DNA from: Notospermus geniculatus
Lineage: Eukaryota > Nemertea > Pilidiophora > Heteronemertea > Lineidae
Assembly: GCA_002633025.1 (NCBI GenBank)
Contig: NMRB01001210.1
Coordinates: 6,751 to 70,750 of the forward strand
Direction of reading: 5' to 3'
Length of the DNA: 64,000 nucleotides
In this document: piece after piece, positions 20,926-31,828 of the stretch
How the letters are laid out: every line of letters begins with the position of its first letter
How positions within the stretch are numbered: position 1 is the stretch's first letter
Translations under genes and position numbers: made by a program
The notes under the pieces: model-generated
Seen by the model: the letters and a program-made list of their open reading frames with translations, nothing else
Database searches by the model: none
What the model was told of the DNA's origin: nothing

Positions 20926-21390
20926 CACGTCTTGACCAATCCAGGCAAAAGTGGTGATGACTTCACTACCATTCTTCAAAATTTCGTGAACTGAGGTCGA
21001 TGCTTTATCCTTAAAAATTGTTGCCAAGGTGATAAGGTGTCCCCCCTTGAGGGGGGTACATGTTCAAGCTACGAATGGATACTTGCACTAGACTTTTATA
21101 ACAATACATCAACATTTAACAGGAAATTATTAATACTGCTCATTGACTCTGGACAACATTTCACAGGAAAACAGAAGGAAAAATATCACGCATTCAAAGT
21201 GTCTTTTCACACAAGTACATGTATATACATTTGTCTGGTACAACATACATGTACACGTACTTCCAAATTTAATATGTCATTTTCGATGAAACTGCTTCAA
21301 ATAATTCACAATTTACATTCTAATTTTCAACAACTTTTTGCATGGGCAAAGTACTTACCATTTCAAGTAGAGATTTTCCCACTTGTTTAA

Positions 21391-21638
21391 AGATAATATA
21401 TCACGACTTTATTGTTTACATTTAATGTTTGTAAACATGGATGTTTACATCATGTTATTTGGACTTTTTGGGACATGCCAACCCACACAATTGAATCGTT
21501 TTGGTGTCAAAAGAATTTTTAGAGGGGCAAACCACCAACAAAATAATCATAAGGCAATAAAACACTGGACATAAACAAACAAAATGTAAATAAACAATGA
21601 TTTTCGTGGCCCGCGAAAATACCCGTGATATATTATCT
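21391..21638. mobile_element. 248-bp MITE with TTAA target site
   Basis: TTAA on both sides (21387-21390 and 21639-21642), TIR AGATAATATATCACG. The interior contains ATGTTTACATC-type words. Confidence 0.75.
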
Positions 21639-21737
21639 TTAACCTTTATCATTCGCGATGACAGAAAACCACATAACACAAAAATGTCGTCTATCACACC
21701 TGACTGACTATCAGTATCACCATAAAGGAATCAAAAT

Positions 21738-22090
21738 TGCCGTGTTCACACTACACTTTTAATACGAATTGAATGCGCATTAAAACCCCAATACGTATTA
21801 ACTGTTCAGACTGAGATCGGTTTGGCATCGCGCCAAACCGCTTTAACGAAATCGGTTTGTAAACCGAACTGAATACGTATCAACCGAAGCGTATCAGCTG
21901 AACTGCAATAAACAGATGACGTGCGTGATATCGTATTGTGTGTGAACAAGCTGAAGCGAATTCAATGCGCATTGAGATCGGTTTGAATGGCAGTCTGAAC
22001 AGACACCCTTGATACGTATTAACTCGATACGAATTCCGGGATACGAATCGGGGAATTCGCTTTCAATTCGTATCCAGTGTGAACGCGACT
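21738..22090. mobile_element. 353-bp TIR element rich in ATACGTATT
   Basis: Left end GCCGTGTTCACACTACAC, right end CCAGTGTGAACGCGAC. Inside, AATACGAATTG, ATACGTATTAA and GAATGCGCATT words recur on both strands. Confidence 0.7.
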
Positions 22091-22862
22091 ATAAAAGTTT
22101 AACTGCGAACGATGAAGTAACTGAGGGATACACTTCATGTATTGCCACCAGATGTCTCTCACTGCCTGAATTTCGGCTTTACGTAACAGGCTTGAGCTTC
22201 AACTTTTTTTGTGGTGAAGAGGTACATGAACCTGTCAACTTGATGCTTTTGAATTCCATTTCTGAGGATAACAGAGCTATTTTCAGCACAATTAGTGTTC
22301 CATGTGCAAATGTACGTTAGCCTATTCAAATGTACACAGATAACCCTGCGCTCTCATCGTTCGTGGGGTTCTCATTAAGTCGTTTTGTATCATAAGATGA
22401 ACTAGTCGGAATTCAACAAAATTTGCAGTAAACATGCAGAAGGGTCTTGCCTATCATGGAAGAGTCAGAATGCAAATCTGTTGAGGTTTAAAGGTTTGAG
22501 GTCTAAATTTGTAAGTTGCACCTTTATGTTTGATTCCTTTATGCTATTATTCATATCTCATCCATTATCTCCAAAGGATTTTCGATGAATTTGATACATG
22601 TAACACATAATGACACAAAACGTATAAAAATATTGAACACCTCTGGACATGATTCTCAATCAAGGTGCTGAATGTGATGGGCTGTCATGGCTGAAGGTTT
22701 ACATTATAACCACGTTTTTTTGCAAAGTCGGGCCCTAAACGCCAGAGATCAGCAACTTCGAGCAATGTTGCTCAGTTCAAGAGAGGTATGAGCCCAACTA
22801 GTCCTCGGAACAAGTGTTTTTAACTAATGTCACCACACATTCGGTTCGCAAGCCAAACAATA
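22091..22862. other. No gene seen
   Basis: Nothing recognised besides short ORFs without domains. Confidence 0.4.
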
Positions 22863-23085
22863 GCGAGTTTTCGCAAACCTGACGAAACACCAAGTACGAA
22901 ATACGAAATTCAACATCATTTCCAGGACCTAGTGTATTTCTGGAGATGGTTAGTACCACAAATGTCCCTGCTGCCAGTGCGTCTTTTAGCATATGAAAGA
23001 CCGAGAGAGTTATGGTGCATCTTGAATTTTTAAATTTCCACTTCCTATCTACGAAGTGGAAACGAAAGATAAATTTCAAAGTTTA
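22863..23085 (+). repeat. TTTCGCAAA-family arm, copy a
   Basis: Carries TGACGAAACACCAAGTACGA and the downstream GTACCACAAATGTCCCTGCT and GAAGTGGAAACGAAAGATAA blocks of the recurrent TIR family seen complete at 47508-47912. It may pair with the reverse-oriented copy ending near 25462. Confidence 0.6.
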
Positions 23086-23713
23086 CTAGAATTGTAAATT
23101 CGCTGAATTCGCGAATTTGATGACCTCCACATTGACGCCGAGTAGGCCTAGAGGTGAACTTCATCATCATCATCATGCTGAAATTTAATCCAAGCCGACC
23201 CATCACTCACTGACGACGCAAACACGTGACATGCACGCCGCCATGCATGCCAATGACCAATGACCGTGGTGTGTAACTCCACGGCCCACCACGCAGACAT
23301 GCCAGCGAGAAGACTCAACACGTTTCGCCATCCTTGAGTCGAGATACATGCCGTGCTGCACAGTCTGTGTTCACATTTTTGATCGCCGATGGGCAAGATG
23401 GCTGTTCCTGGAACATGCATCGGGTGCGTGACATCAGTGCTTCCGGGATAATTTATGTGATGACGTCAGCCAGCAAATGCGCAAGCGTGAATCAGTAGGA
23501 ACGAAAATGGCGCCCATGACCAGATGACAGGAAAACGAGAACAAAAATCGGAGCCCGCCAACGTCAACGAATAGCGAGCGAGATGGCCGTACCGGTATTT
23601 GATGTAGGCCTACATCCTACTGTCCTTCATGCCCTTGGCGTTTTTGGCACAGGCCCAGTATTTTACTGTGTTTTCGCCGATTCATCTGACCAGCACGCCA
23701 GCCCCAATACCCA
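23086..23713. other. No gene seen
   Basis: Includes a (CAT)n microsatellite at 23162-23176. Nothing else recognised. Confidence 0.4.
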
Positions 23714-23770
23714 CACAGGGACTTGAGGCATGCATTGCAGGGCTGGTGGGCGTGTTACAGAGGTCCAATA
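23714..23770 (+). repeat. Diverged end of the 15577 hAT-like family
   Basis: CACAGGGACTTGAGGCATGC followed by a diverged CAGGGCTGGTGGGCG. No matching right end was found nearby. Confidence 0.65.
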
Positions 23771-25257
23771 ACAAACCCCCGAGTAATGCCCTGGTATACT
23801 GACGTACATGTATACCTAGTAGAAAATTAACAAGGGATACAACTTCAAACAAGACCCCATTCGGACATTTTCACTTCAGCGATCTGCCGAGAGGCCAAAT
23901 CTCAACCAAATTTCACAAACAAGGTACCGTTTTGAAGCTGAGAATGTATAGATTCAAAATAAACCGAAATTTATTTCAAATCTAGATACCGTACATTGAT
24001 TTGGGCACTCGAAAGTGCCAAAACCTCCTGATTTTTCCCTGTGCGAATGAATTCGGCCCAGGAAATCAGGCCCCGACGATACACAAAAGTGAAGAGATCT
24101 CCACAACCACACGGCCGATTGGGATGTAACGCATATCAATTTCAACAGAAGAAAGATTCAAAACTAACTTACCACCACTTGAGGGAATTTAATCCTAATC
24201 CAACTGTGTTTTTGATAACTTTTCAACGAAAAAGTGGGAAACGGAAAAGGGCAAAGCGCAAAACTCAAAGTGTGGGGGACACACATGCGAGCGAAGGGAA
24301 GAAATTTTTGCTGCGAATACATTTAAAAACACTCTGGAATCCTTGGCCTGCTGCATACAAACTGAGAGGAATCAGTTCCCGTCGCAATTTAATCACGTCG
24401 CCCGTTCGCTGGCAGTACTAGGGCCGTTTAGACGACAGGCAAAAATCCACATACGAATCCGATTATGTTTCAAAAGTCTTGCGTGTAAACGCTACCGGAA
24501 CGAGTTTAGAATCCCCGATCAGTGCCCAAAAAAGTGCGTGGTAGAAAAAGTAATTTTATTGTTGGTACCACAGCAGATAAACATAGCGAACGGACAAGCG
24601 CAAAGCGCAAAACGGAGAAGTGAATCTACTCTTCGTCCATCTTAATGTAAGCTTACGTACACTTTGGGTTAGAGTGATCTAAGAGTGATCTAAGAGTGTT
24701 TCGTGAATATAACTTACCAGTGTCTAATCTTAAACGTAAACGTTCACTTAGAGCGTGCTAAGATAGCGAACTTACGTGTGCTTTGTGAATCAGGCCCCTG
24801 AACTTCAAAGTCAATTTTTCGGCGTCTTGCAAAAAATCTCAAAGGCCACCCACCCTAGCGTGACTCAGAGGGGTCCCCTGAACACATTACCAGGGGGTGA
24901 CATTTAAAAGCAGCTGGTCCCCCATTTTTGCCCTTTGCCCCCTGGGTACAAGCAACAGTACAAACACGCGTGATCACGTCGTGATCTCGACGTCGCCACG
25001 ATCGTTGTTGAGCAATACGACGCGACGTCATAGCAACGGAATAAATTACTGACGTCATCCCGCTGAATAAATTAGGGAATTTTTCGCCTAAAATGCCCCA
25101 AAACTCGGAAACCGCCGAACAAATTTCAACATCGCTAATTTCGTCTCTAGATAATTCCCCACTGCAGACCTGGCGATAATTTCAGGTTGGTACGATCAGC
25201 GCTAGCTCGATAAAATGAAAATTGGGGAGACACATAGAAAGAAACCCTGTGAAAACA
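23771..25257. other. No gene seen; one half-MITE
   Basis: At about 24650-24797, CTTACGTACACTTTG and AACTTACGTGTGCTTTGTGA look like imperfect arms of a small element ending CAGGCCC. Otherwise nothing is recognised. Confidence 0.35.
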
Positions 25258-25296
25258 ATATGACCTCCACACTCCGAGAGTGTGTGGAGGTCATAA
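25258..25296. repeat. Short hairpin
   Basis: TATGACCTCCACACT mirrors AGTGTGTGGAGGTCATA with a 2-nt bulge. It sits just outside a TTTCGCAAA-family arm. Confidence 0.75.
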
Positions 25297-25462
25297 ATAT
25301 ACACCGTAACTCTATCGGTCTAACGTTATACGCTGAACGACGCTCTTGCAGCAGGCGATATTTGTGGTACCAACCATCTCCTGAAATACATTACGTCATG
25401 GCAATAAAGTCCAATTTCGTATTTCGTACTAAGTGTTTCGCAGATTTGCGAAACCTCACTAT
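25297..25462 (-). repeat. TTTCGCAAA-family arm, copy b
   Basis: Reverse-oriented copy: ATATACACCGTAACTCTATC through TTTGCGAAACCTCAC. Confidence 0.65.
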
Positions 25463-26576
25463 TACAGTCAGTCGGCCACGGCGGCGATCGCAGCGCCATA
25501 TGCGCCATTCTCTTGACACGTTTTCAGTGGCGGCGCCTAGCGGGAGAACGAATTATGAAAACCCGCCGTTTTCGACATCCCCTGTTCCGCGGTGAATACC
25601 GTGGTTGTAGTGGAATGACACACCCAACATACAACACGAGTTGTGAGTACACATGCAGAGCTTCGCGTACGTACCTTGTTTGTGGAAAATAACGACGTTT
25701 TGAGTGAATTATTAGCAATCTTCGGCTGCAGTAAATTTCGGCAGCTTCTCGGACGTGCCTCACGGAATCTGCACTCGTTTGCGTGTTGACAAAAATTAAC
25801 GTCTGTAACTTTCGTTGTTGTTAGGATTTATCGATATCTTTCACATACAAAAAAATTGAGTTGGTCCAGTCGGCCTGTCGTCTGCACGATATCCCATAAT
25901 ATGCCCCAAAAAATCCCATAATTTCATCGATTATTTGCGAATATTTCTATTTTTAACTCGGGATTCCCTCGATTCGTGACGTCATAAATCACGTGATCGA
26001 CTTTTATCTCTTTCGGCAAGTTCATTTCCATGGGTTACGGCAATGTTTGTCGGCAGTGTGACAACGGGGGGACTGACGACCTTCAGAAAAAATGCACTCG
26101 TTTGCGTGTTGACAAACAAATGAACGTGAATTTTACAGCGTTCAATCTTAATAGAATTTGCCACAAAATACCACTTTTTGGTGTTGGTCCCTGCAGTATT
26201 CGATGAATACTCGGTCTGTAAATGCAGGGAATCCCCTGGAAAATTTCATCGACTTGGGTGTGCGCGTCCTCATTCAAACTCGCCGTACGTGAGTTTATCA
26301 CCATGTCTTGGCAGGCATTTGGTATTAAAACAAAGGAAAACTACCAAACTGTTCAACTTTTGCTGCTTCACATCAATATATTATTGCTGAATATCAAAAT
26401 ATTGCCCGCTCCGAAGTCGGGTTTGGTCTCGCTGAAAACGCCGCGAATATTATGTTAATGAGGTAAACAGGACGTCACAGTGTCAAGAGAATGACGCTCG
26501 AATCGGGGGCGTGGCCGACTGACTGATTAATGTTCCCAGACCGAACATCATAAAATCAGATGTTTCGCAATCTCGT
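25463..26576. other. No gene seen
   Basis: Short ORFs lack domains. Two ACTCGTTTGCGTGTTGACAA words (near 25770 and 26098) are a small dispersed duplication. Confidence 0.4.
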
Positions 26577-26983
26577 TCCCAGAGATTAGCTCCGCTCGAC
26601 CGAGGTTGGAGGTCGCTACACTAATCTCTGAAGACGGCTGGCTAATTCACGCTTTACGTGTGATTTGTGACACCGTGCAATTTTAGGTCGATTTTAGACC
26701 GCAGATACATACATTGAAATAATTTGAGTATAAAATGTTATACACAAAGATGTCCTTAGGAAGGTTTTTGTGAGGGATCTGTTGTATTTATTAGGCAAAA
26801 AACAAAGCACTACTTGGAGCTCTACATAAACTTGAGGTGAAACGGTCAAAAATTAGTATACATGTACATTCATGCGCAGTGTAACACACACGTGTCTTGG
26901 AAACCCCGAAGTAGTCCGTAGCCGTCTCCAGAGATTAGTGGAGCGACCTACAACCTCGGCCCGAGCGTAACGAATCTCTGGGG
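26577..26983. repeat. Inverted repeat with AGAGATTAG arms
   Basis: The left arm (26577-26640) TCCCAGAGATTAGCTCCGCT is mirrored by the right arm (26919-26983) ending CGAATCTCTGGGGA. They share GGAGGTCGCTACACTAATCT and its inverse. Loop of about 280 bp. The element type is unknown. Confidence 0.6.
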
Positions 26984-27135
26984 AAGAGATTCGGTACCAC
27001 TGCTCTTCGGAAGACTACGATGAGTCAGAAGATGGTGCAATTTTTCTAAGTTACAGCAATTTGTTATTGGAGCAAGCATTGAGAATGGCGAGAGTGGTGT
27101 TCGCCGTTCTACACCCACTCCGGTGACTTCGCGTA

Positions 27136-27374
27136 TCAGGAGGGCGCTGTAGTCCCATAAGACGGCTTATCATCCGAAACATTGAGAGCAGACTCTGCCT
27201 TCGGTTCAATCTCAGGCTCGTATAGCGGATCGGACGATCCAGCAGTTGACGACGTTGACATTGAACTGCCGCGACTTCCGTGGCGTTGGGTTTGAATTGG
27301 TCGTTCTCCCGATGAATGGGTAAGGTCCTGAGGGGGCTGGACCTGTGCTTGATTGATGTTGGATAGCAACCAGG
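27136..27374 (-). CDS. Candidate last exon of the NIPA-like gene (tail 2)
   Basis: Begins after a strong acceptor (TTTGTTCTTCCAG) in phase 1 and runs about 79 codons to a TGA at 27136. The residues are polar and serine/proline-rich (QPPQDLTHSSGERPIQTQR near the start, SALNVSDDKPSYGTTAPS at the end), as expected for a cytoplasmic tail. The phase matches the exon at 29537-29653, which ends in a single G. Membership in the NIPA-like gene rests on strand, order and phase only; it could be the end of an unrelated gene. Confidence 0.45.
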
Positions 27375-27399
27375 CTGGAAGAACAAAATCAAATGATTT

Positions 27400-28335
27400 G
27401 GGTGAATATTCCTTTGTTAATATTCAAGCCGAGGCAATAATGCCATTTTTTACGACGGACATTCGATTTTTTTATGTTTCATTTTTTTACTTTCTCTCAT
27501 TGATATTTTTCTGAGTTTAACTCCGCGGAAAAAATTTATTCCGCAGAAAAAAACAATTAGAGATATTTCCGAGGAGTTGACGTTTTGTAGCGGAATGAAA
27601 GTTTTTTTCGTGGAAGAAAATCAGAAAAAATGGAGATTAACTAAAAAATTAATCAAACTTCCCAAAAAATTAAATGTCCCTATCAGAGGCCGCCGCACGT
27701 TTGACTGAACATGTAACACATTCGGAACGACCTGAGGCGAACTGCTTTTCTATCCACTGGGCGGCGCATTTCACCTCGGACACAAGTCCAAGGCAGCCAT
27801 ATTGTTATCAACAAACCCACGTGACCGACCGTGGGACTATTTTCGCCGAATTTTGGCCTGCTAAGATATCCAAGCTTATTTGCTGGATAAGTTGAGGCAT
27901 ATTATATATAAACTTACCGATATCTCACCCAATCTGCCAATTATTGATCAATAACGCAACGTTTTTGTGTGACCTATTTCGTTTATGCGCAGGGTGTGAT
28001 GAGGCGACCGCATCCAAAGCCACAGAAACTCAAGGCAATCACTGCGAATTCAAGATGGCCGCCTTGGAATTGTGTCCGAGGGGAAATGCGAGTGTCTACG
28101 GAAATTGCCGAGCAGTTGCCTTCGGAAGTTCCGAATGCATGTAACATTAATTCGACCAAAACGATCATTTACTTTTTGTATATGTAGATCATATTTTGCT
28201 GATAATTAGTACATCAACCAGAAGAAAATCTAAAAGTTCTACAGTTTCATTGTTTGTAATTTATTGGTAACCCTCTTAACAGATTCAACATTATACAGAA
28301 AGCTACTGGTCATTGTCTTATTAAACGTTATTTCA
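27400..28335. other. No gene seen
   Basis: 27470-27660 is AT-rich with ATTCCGCAGAAAAAAA-like words. The short ORFs at 27674-28187 have no domain. Confidence 0.4.
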
Positions 28336-28339
28336 TTAA

Positions 28340-28426
28340 AGACCGTGGGTTATGGCAGGTCAAACAGTAATGCATTTTTGCATTGCTATCCTACTGACCC
28401 CTCGATTTCCGTGTAAACCACGGCCT
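28340..28426. mobile_element. 87-bp MITE with TTAA target site
   Basis: TTAA at 28336-28339 and 28427-28430; ends AGACCGTGG and CCACGGCCT. Confidence 0.6.
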
Positions 28427-28642
28427 TTAACCAACCAATGGTACCAGTTTACGGATTAATCCTCGTTGATTGCTTGAAGCATTTTTAATACAATTCATCA
28501 GAATACAGGAAAACATTTTTGATGATATCTTGCCAATGTGTTCCTTTCCCTAAGAGTGGGTAACCACACTTGAGCATTAGCTACAACCAGAAATCTATTA
28601 CATAACAGATTTGAAGTCAAGTGCAGAGATTACAACTTAATT

Positions 28643-28850
28643 GTTATGTAAAGTGACTTGAAATCTCGAATTTTTGACGCAAAAAATCTGACTAACTGCG
28701 CACTAAGTGGAGAAAATAAGGCTCGGGGCACCTCCTTATGACGGTTCCCTAGCGCCCCCGAGCCTTGTTTTGCAAATTTAGTGTGCAGTTAGCCAGATTT
28801 TTTGCGTCGAAAATTCGAGATTTTGAGTCACTTTACATAAACCTTAAGAT
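28643..28850. mobile_element. 208-bp MITE
   Basis: The left arm TTATGTAAAGTGACTTGAAA and the right arm (inverted) share about 75 bp, including GACGCAAAAAATCTG and GCGCACTAA. The loop contains a CGGGGGC segment. Confidence 0.75.
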
Positions 28851-29536
28851 TGTAAATGACCAGCAAAAATAGTTCAGAATATCACCAAAATTTGATGTAA
28901 GTCTCTTTATTTAAATATTTTGATGAATTGCTTTTTTTAAAAACACTTCCAGATGTGACTTTAAAAAGCAGGGCGGATTGAAGCAAGTGGATGCAACCGA
29001 GGTGGAAATTGATTTCAGGAGACCGGTAATTAAAGGAAGGTTTCAATGCTGGGAAAAAGTGACAACAGCACCAAGAGGGAATCGTCAGAAAAACGTAGTA
29101 AGTCACAATTCTGATGACTTAGACGTAAAAACCGAGTAAGTGCACCACTGTCTTTCCGAGGCTTTGGCGAACATTTTGCAAACAAAAACTGTTTATTATG
29201 ATGAAACAATACCTAGCAAGTTCGAATTTGGCCTTAACTCATTTTTTCCAAAAATGTGACTTACTAGGTATTTCCATTGGACGCTAGCACTGTACAAGGG
29301 CGAAACCTGGTGTCGTCACAGCACCAGGAAAGGGTTGTCCAGAAGTTAAAGTCGTTGCTACTGTACAGCGGCTGAACCTGGTTTGATCTTGTATAGCGGG
29401 CATTATGCAGAAAAGATAACTGTAAGCATGATGAAGCCATTCACAAGCGGTTTAGGTGATTGGAAAAGGTGTAGCACCCCCACCTAATATTATCTGAGGT
29501 ATTCTCCAAGCAGGTGGTTCAAAAGTGAACCTGTAC
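28851..29536. other. No confident exon
   Basis: A minus-strand acceptor-like CACTTTTTCCCAG near 29052 is followed by an open frame, but the donor is poor. On the + strand an open GGLKQVDATEVEIDF segment near 28970 has no supporting acceptor. Neither is called. Confidence 0.3.
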
Positions 29537-29653
29537 CTGACATAGTTGGACCACTAGTTAGACCACTCTGAGCGGGAAGGCTCTCCACTGAAGCTCGAGA
29601 AATTGCACGAGATTTTCCCGAGGTGGTCGAAAGTGAACTTTCTTTTCTGGACC
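29537..29653 (-). CDS. Candidate penultimate exon of the NIPA-like gene (tail 2)
   Basis: 117 bp between the acceptor TTGGTTCTACAG and the donor TCAG followed by GTACAGG. Open for 38 codons, serine-rich (SRKESSLSTTSGKSRAISRA). Starts in phase 1 and ends in phase 1, so it can join the transporter exon ending at 35090 on one side and 27374 on the other. Two other frames are closed early. Weaker evidence than the transmembrane exons because there is no recognisable domain. Confidence 0.45.
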
Positions 29654-29761
29654 CTGTAGAACCAAAGGAAAATAACACAGAAAAATTAAATTATCCAACA
29701 TAGAGCACAAAAAACGACACACAAAATGATAGTAAACGTACAGTCGTCTCCGAGTTTCGTA

Positions 29762-29962
29762 AAGGGGCTGTTCGTTTTCGTCACTTGAGGAATCTGAGTT
29801 GTGATCCTCGGGAAAACGGAAAAGGCTATGCACTTGCAAATTGCAGGGATTATTTGTTGTGCTGTACAGAATATTCGCTGCAATTTGCAGCTTCATAGCT
29901 TTCTCCATTTTCTCAAGGATCACAACTCAGATTCATCAGTTGACGAAAACGAACAGACCCTT
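29762..29962. mobile_element. About 200-bp MITE, AAGGGGCTGTTCG family
   Basis: Complete copy: AAGGGGCTGTTCGTTTTCGT to ACGAAAACGAACAGACCCTT with CTTGCAAATTGCAGG and GCTGCAATTTGCAGC inner arms. It is the uninterrupted counterpart of 17437-19399. Confidence 0.8.
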
Positions 29963-29964
29963 TT

Positions 29965-30012
29965 CGACCCCAACCTGAGGAAGACCCCGGTTCGGGTTGA
30001 AAATTTGCGAAA
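29965..30012 (+). repeat. GACCCC hairpin fragment
   Basis: CCTGAGGAAGACCCCGGTTC then GGGTTGAAAATTTGCG, one end of the GACCCC-hairpin family, directly after the MITE at 29762. Confidence 0.6.
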
Positions 30013-30408
30013 TTCGGAGACAACTTTACGACGTTTACTATCAGAAAAATTAATAAAATGAGGTCAAAGTGAACAGAATTCTCTGAAGTATTGTGATGCG
30101 ATGTTAAGATGAAAATTTACATTTAACAGATTAAAAATTCAAAGAAATTCGACGAACAGGGTAATAATCATAATAAAGAGGATAAAATCCCTGAACGAAG
30201 CCAAGGATGGTTTTGCAATAATTCACTCGGGACAGGGAATCTATTTCTAACTCACTTTAATTTTTGATTATGTCAGTTCATGTGATTTGGGGAGACAGCA
30301 GGTGTAACCATTGAGGGGGTTTTGACACTTACGAACAGATTTAGCAGACTGATGTGATCAATCTAGGCCTACACTGCTTTTGGTAGAAAATTTGAATTTT
30401 TTAATCTC
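30013..30408. other. No gene seen
   Basis: Nothing recognised. Confidence 0.4.
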
Positions 30409-30417
30409 AGATAGTGG

Positions 30418-30515
30418 CATCCTGAGCACAGTGGTTCTTACAACTTCATCCTACGTCACCGCTGACGTCAGCGGTGACGTAGGATGAAGCTGTAAGAACC
30501 ACTGTGCTCAGGATG
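30418..30515. mobile_element. 98-bp near-perfect palindrome with 9-bp TSD
   Basis: Arms CATCCTGAGCACAGTGGTTC mirror each other to the central TGACGTCA with one mismatch. The 9-bp direct repeat AGATAGTGG flanks it (30409-30417 and 30516-30524). A 9-bp TSD is typical of Mutator-like elements. Confidence 0.85.
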
Positions 30516-30719
30516 AGATAGTGGAAGTATTTCTGGACATGGTAAGAGGTTCAACAAACTGTCTGTTAAAGGGTGGTAAATGTGGGCCGCTCCAGCAAAA
30601 GCAGGCGCTTGTCGCAAGTGATCATCATTGGTCATCAGTTTACTCAACTATTATACCTGCTGTCCACGACTATATTGTAAACCCGCGCTAACGTACGTTT
30701 CAGCTATTAGTGAGGTTAA

Positions 30720-30856
30720 GAAACCATACGTTAACGCTAACGCTAACGTTATTGACATCATTTTGACGTCACATCGAATGAATCTGTTGTATTTCTTCGG
30801 GGAGTGACGTCATTTTGACGTAATTAGCGTTAGCGTTAGCGTTAACGTATGGTTTC
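30720..30856. mobile_element. 137-bp MITE with TTAA target site
   Basis: TTAA at 30716-30719 and 30857-30860. TIR GAAACCATACGTTAACGCTA, with GCTAACG repeats inside. Confidence 0.72.
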
Positions 30857-30950
30857 TTAAACTCAATATTGTGCTGTAAGGCCGTTAACCCTTAACCCGA
30901 CAAGCGGGTCCAATCTCTGTCAGATTGAAATGCTGAAGTCGCGATATTAA

Positions 30951-31152
30951 AGCCTGCCGCACACTGGAGCTACCTGCTGAGCAAAAAGTCATTCGAGACC
31001 ATTTGCTCAGCAGATAGCTCGCGTGTGTGCGTATTTTTCGGTAAGTTTTCTGCCTCGCGAGGCAGAAAATACGCGCACACGCGAGCTACCTGCTGAGCAA
31101 ACGGTCTCGAATAACGTTTTGCTCAGCAGATAGCTCCAGTGTGCGGCAGGCT
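30951..31152. mobile_element. 202-bp MITE, TTAA/TTAT flanks
   Basis: The arms begin AGCCTGCCGCACACTGGAGC and contain a second inverted level, CTACCTGCTGAGCAAA. The left flank is TTAA, the right TTAT (probably mutated). Confidence 0.78.
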
Positions 31153-31828
31153 TTATGTGATGTCCAAAGCTAGTATCGGCCTATTCTGACGAACAAAAAG
31201 CTGTGTAGCTGTTGAGAAATCGTTAATTTTGGAACTTTTTTGCTTTCTTACTTTGGGATAATTTAGGGACATCTTGCAGGATCGGATTTGGGGACATTTG
31301 GCGGCGCTAAGTTGGGGACCGACGTGCCTGAGCGCCTACTATTGGTGGAGCAGGTCACAGATTTCAATATACAAAGCTGACGCTGGTTAAAAAGTAATCA
31401 ACAACGACAGGTGTAAATTGGACAGATCTATCAGTCTCTATTTTAATCACACAGAAAAATCAACCACATCATTATCAAACAACATGTTTTGTTAATTTCA
31501 GACAAAGATTTTAGTGTGGAATGTAAACGCGATGTACCATAGTCGTGGGCAACACCATGCTTATATGCTGGAAAATAAATAAAGGGAACATACAGGACAA
31601 GAACATAAAATTAGGAGTGCAAAATATGAAACAGAACAAAATAGCTTCGGCAGAGAGTCTGATCTCTGTCAGGTCGAAAAAACAACAACTTAAAAGTGTC
31701 CAAATAACCACAAAAATACAGCAACAACGAAGAGTTTCATATTTACGCTTTTCGAAATCGATCGTGTATGTTGATGTAAAAAAAGTGTACATGTAAATAT
31801 AAAAACTATTCGTTGCTGTATTAATGGT
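31153..31828. other. No gene seen
   Basis: AT-rich. Open frames on both strands at 31511-31796 have no domain. Confidence 0.4.

Noticed and set aside
24041-24645. Overlapping basic + strand frames
   Set aside because: Lys/Arg-rich composition comes from AAG/GAA-rich DNA; no family is recognisable.
28930-29060. Exon on either strand between the tail-2 exons
   Set aside because: The acceptor on the minus strand is good, but the donor is poor and including it would break the phase match between 29537 and 27374 less convincingly than direct joining. On the + strand there is no acceptor.
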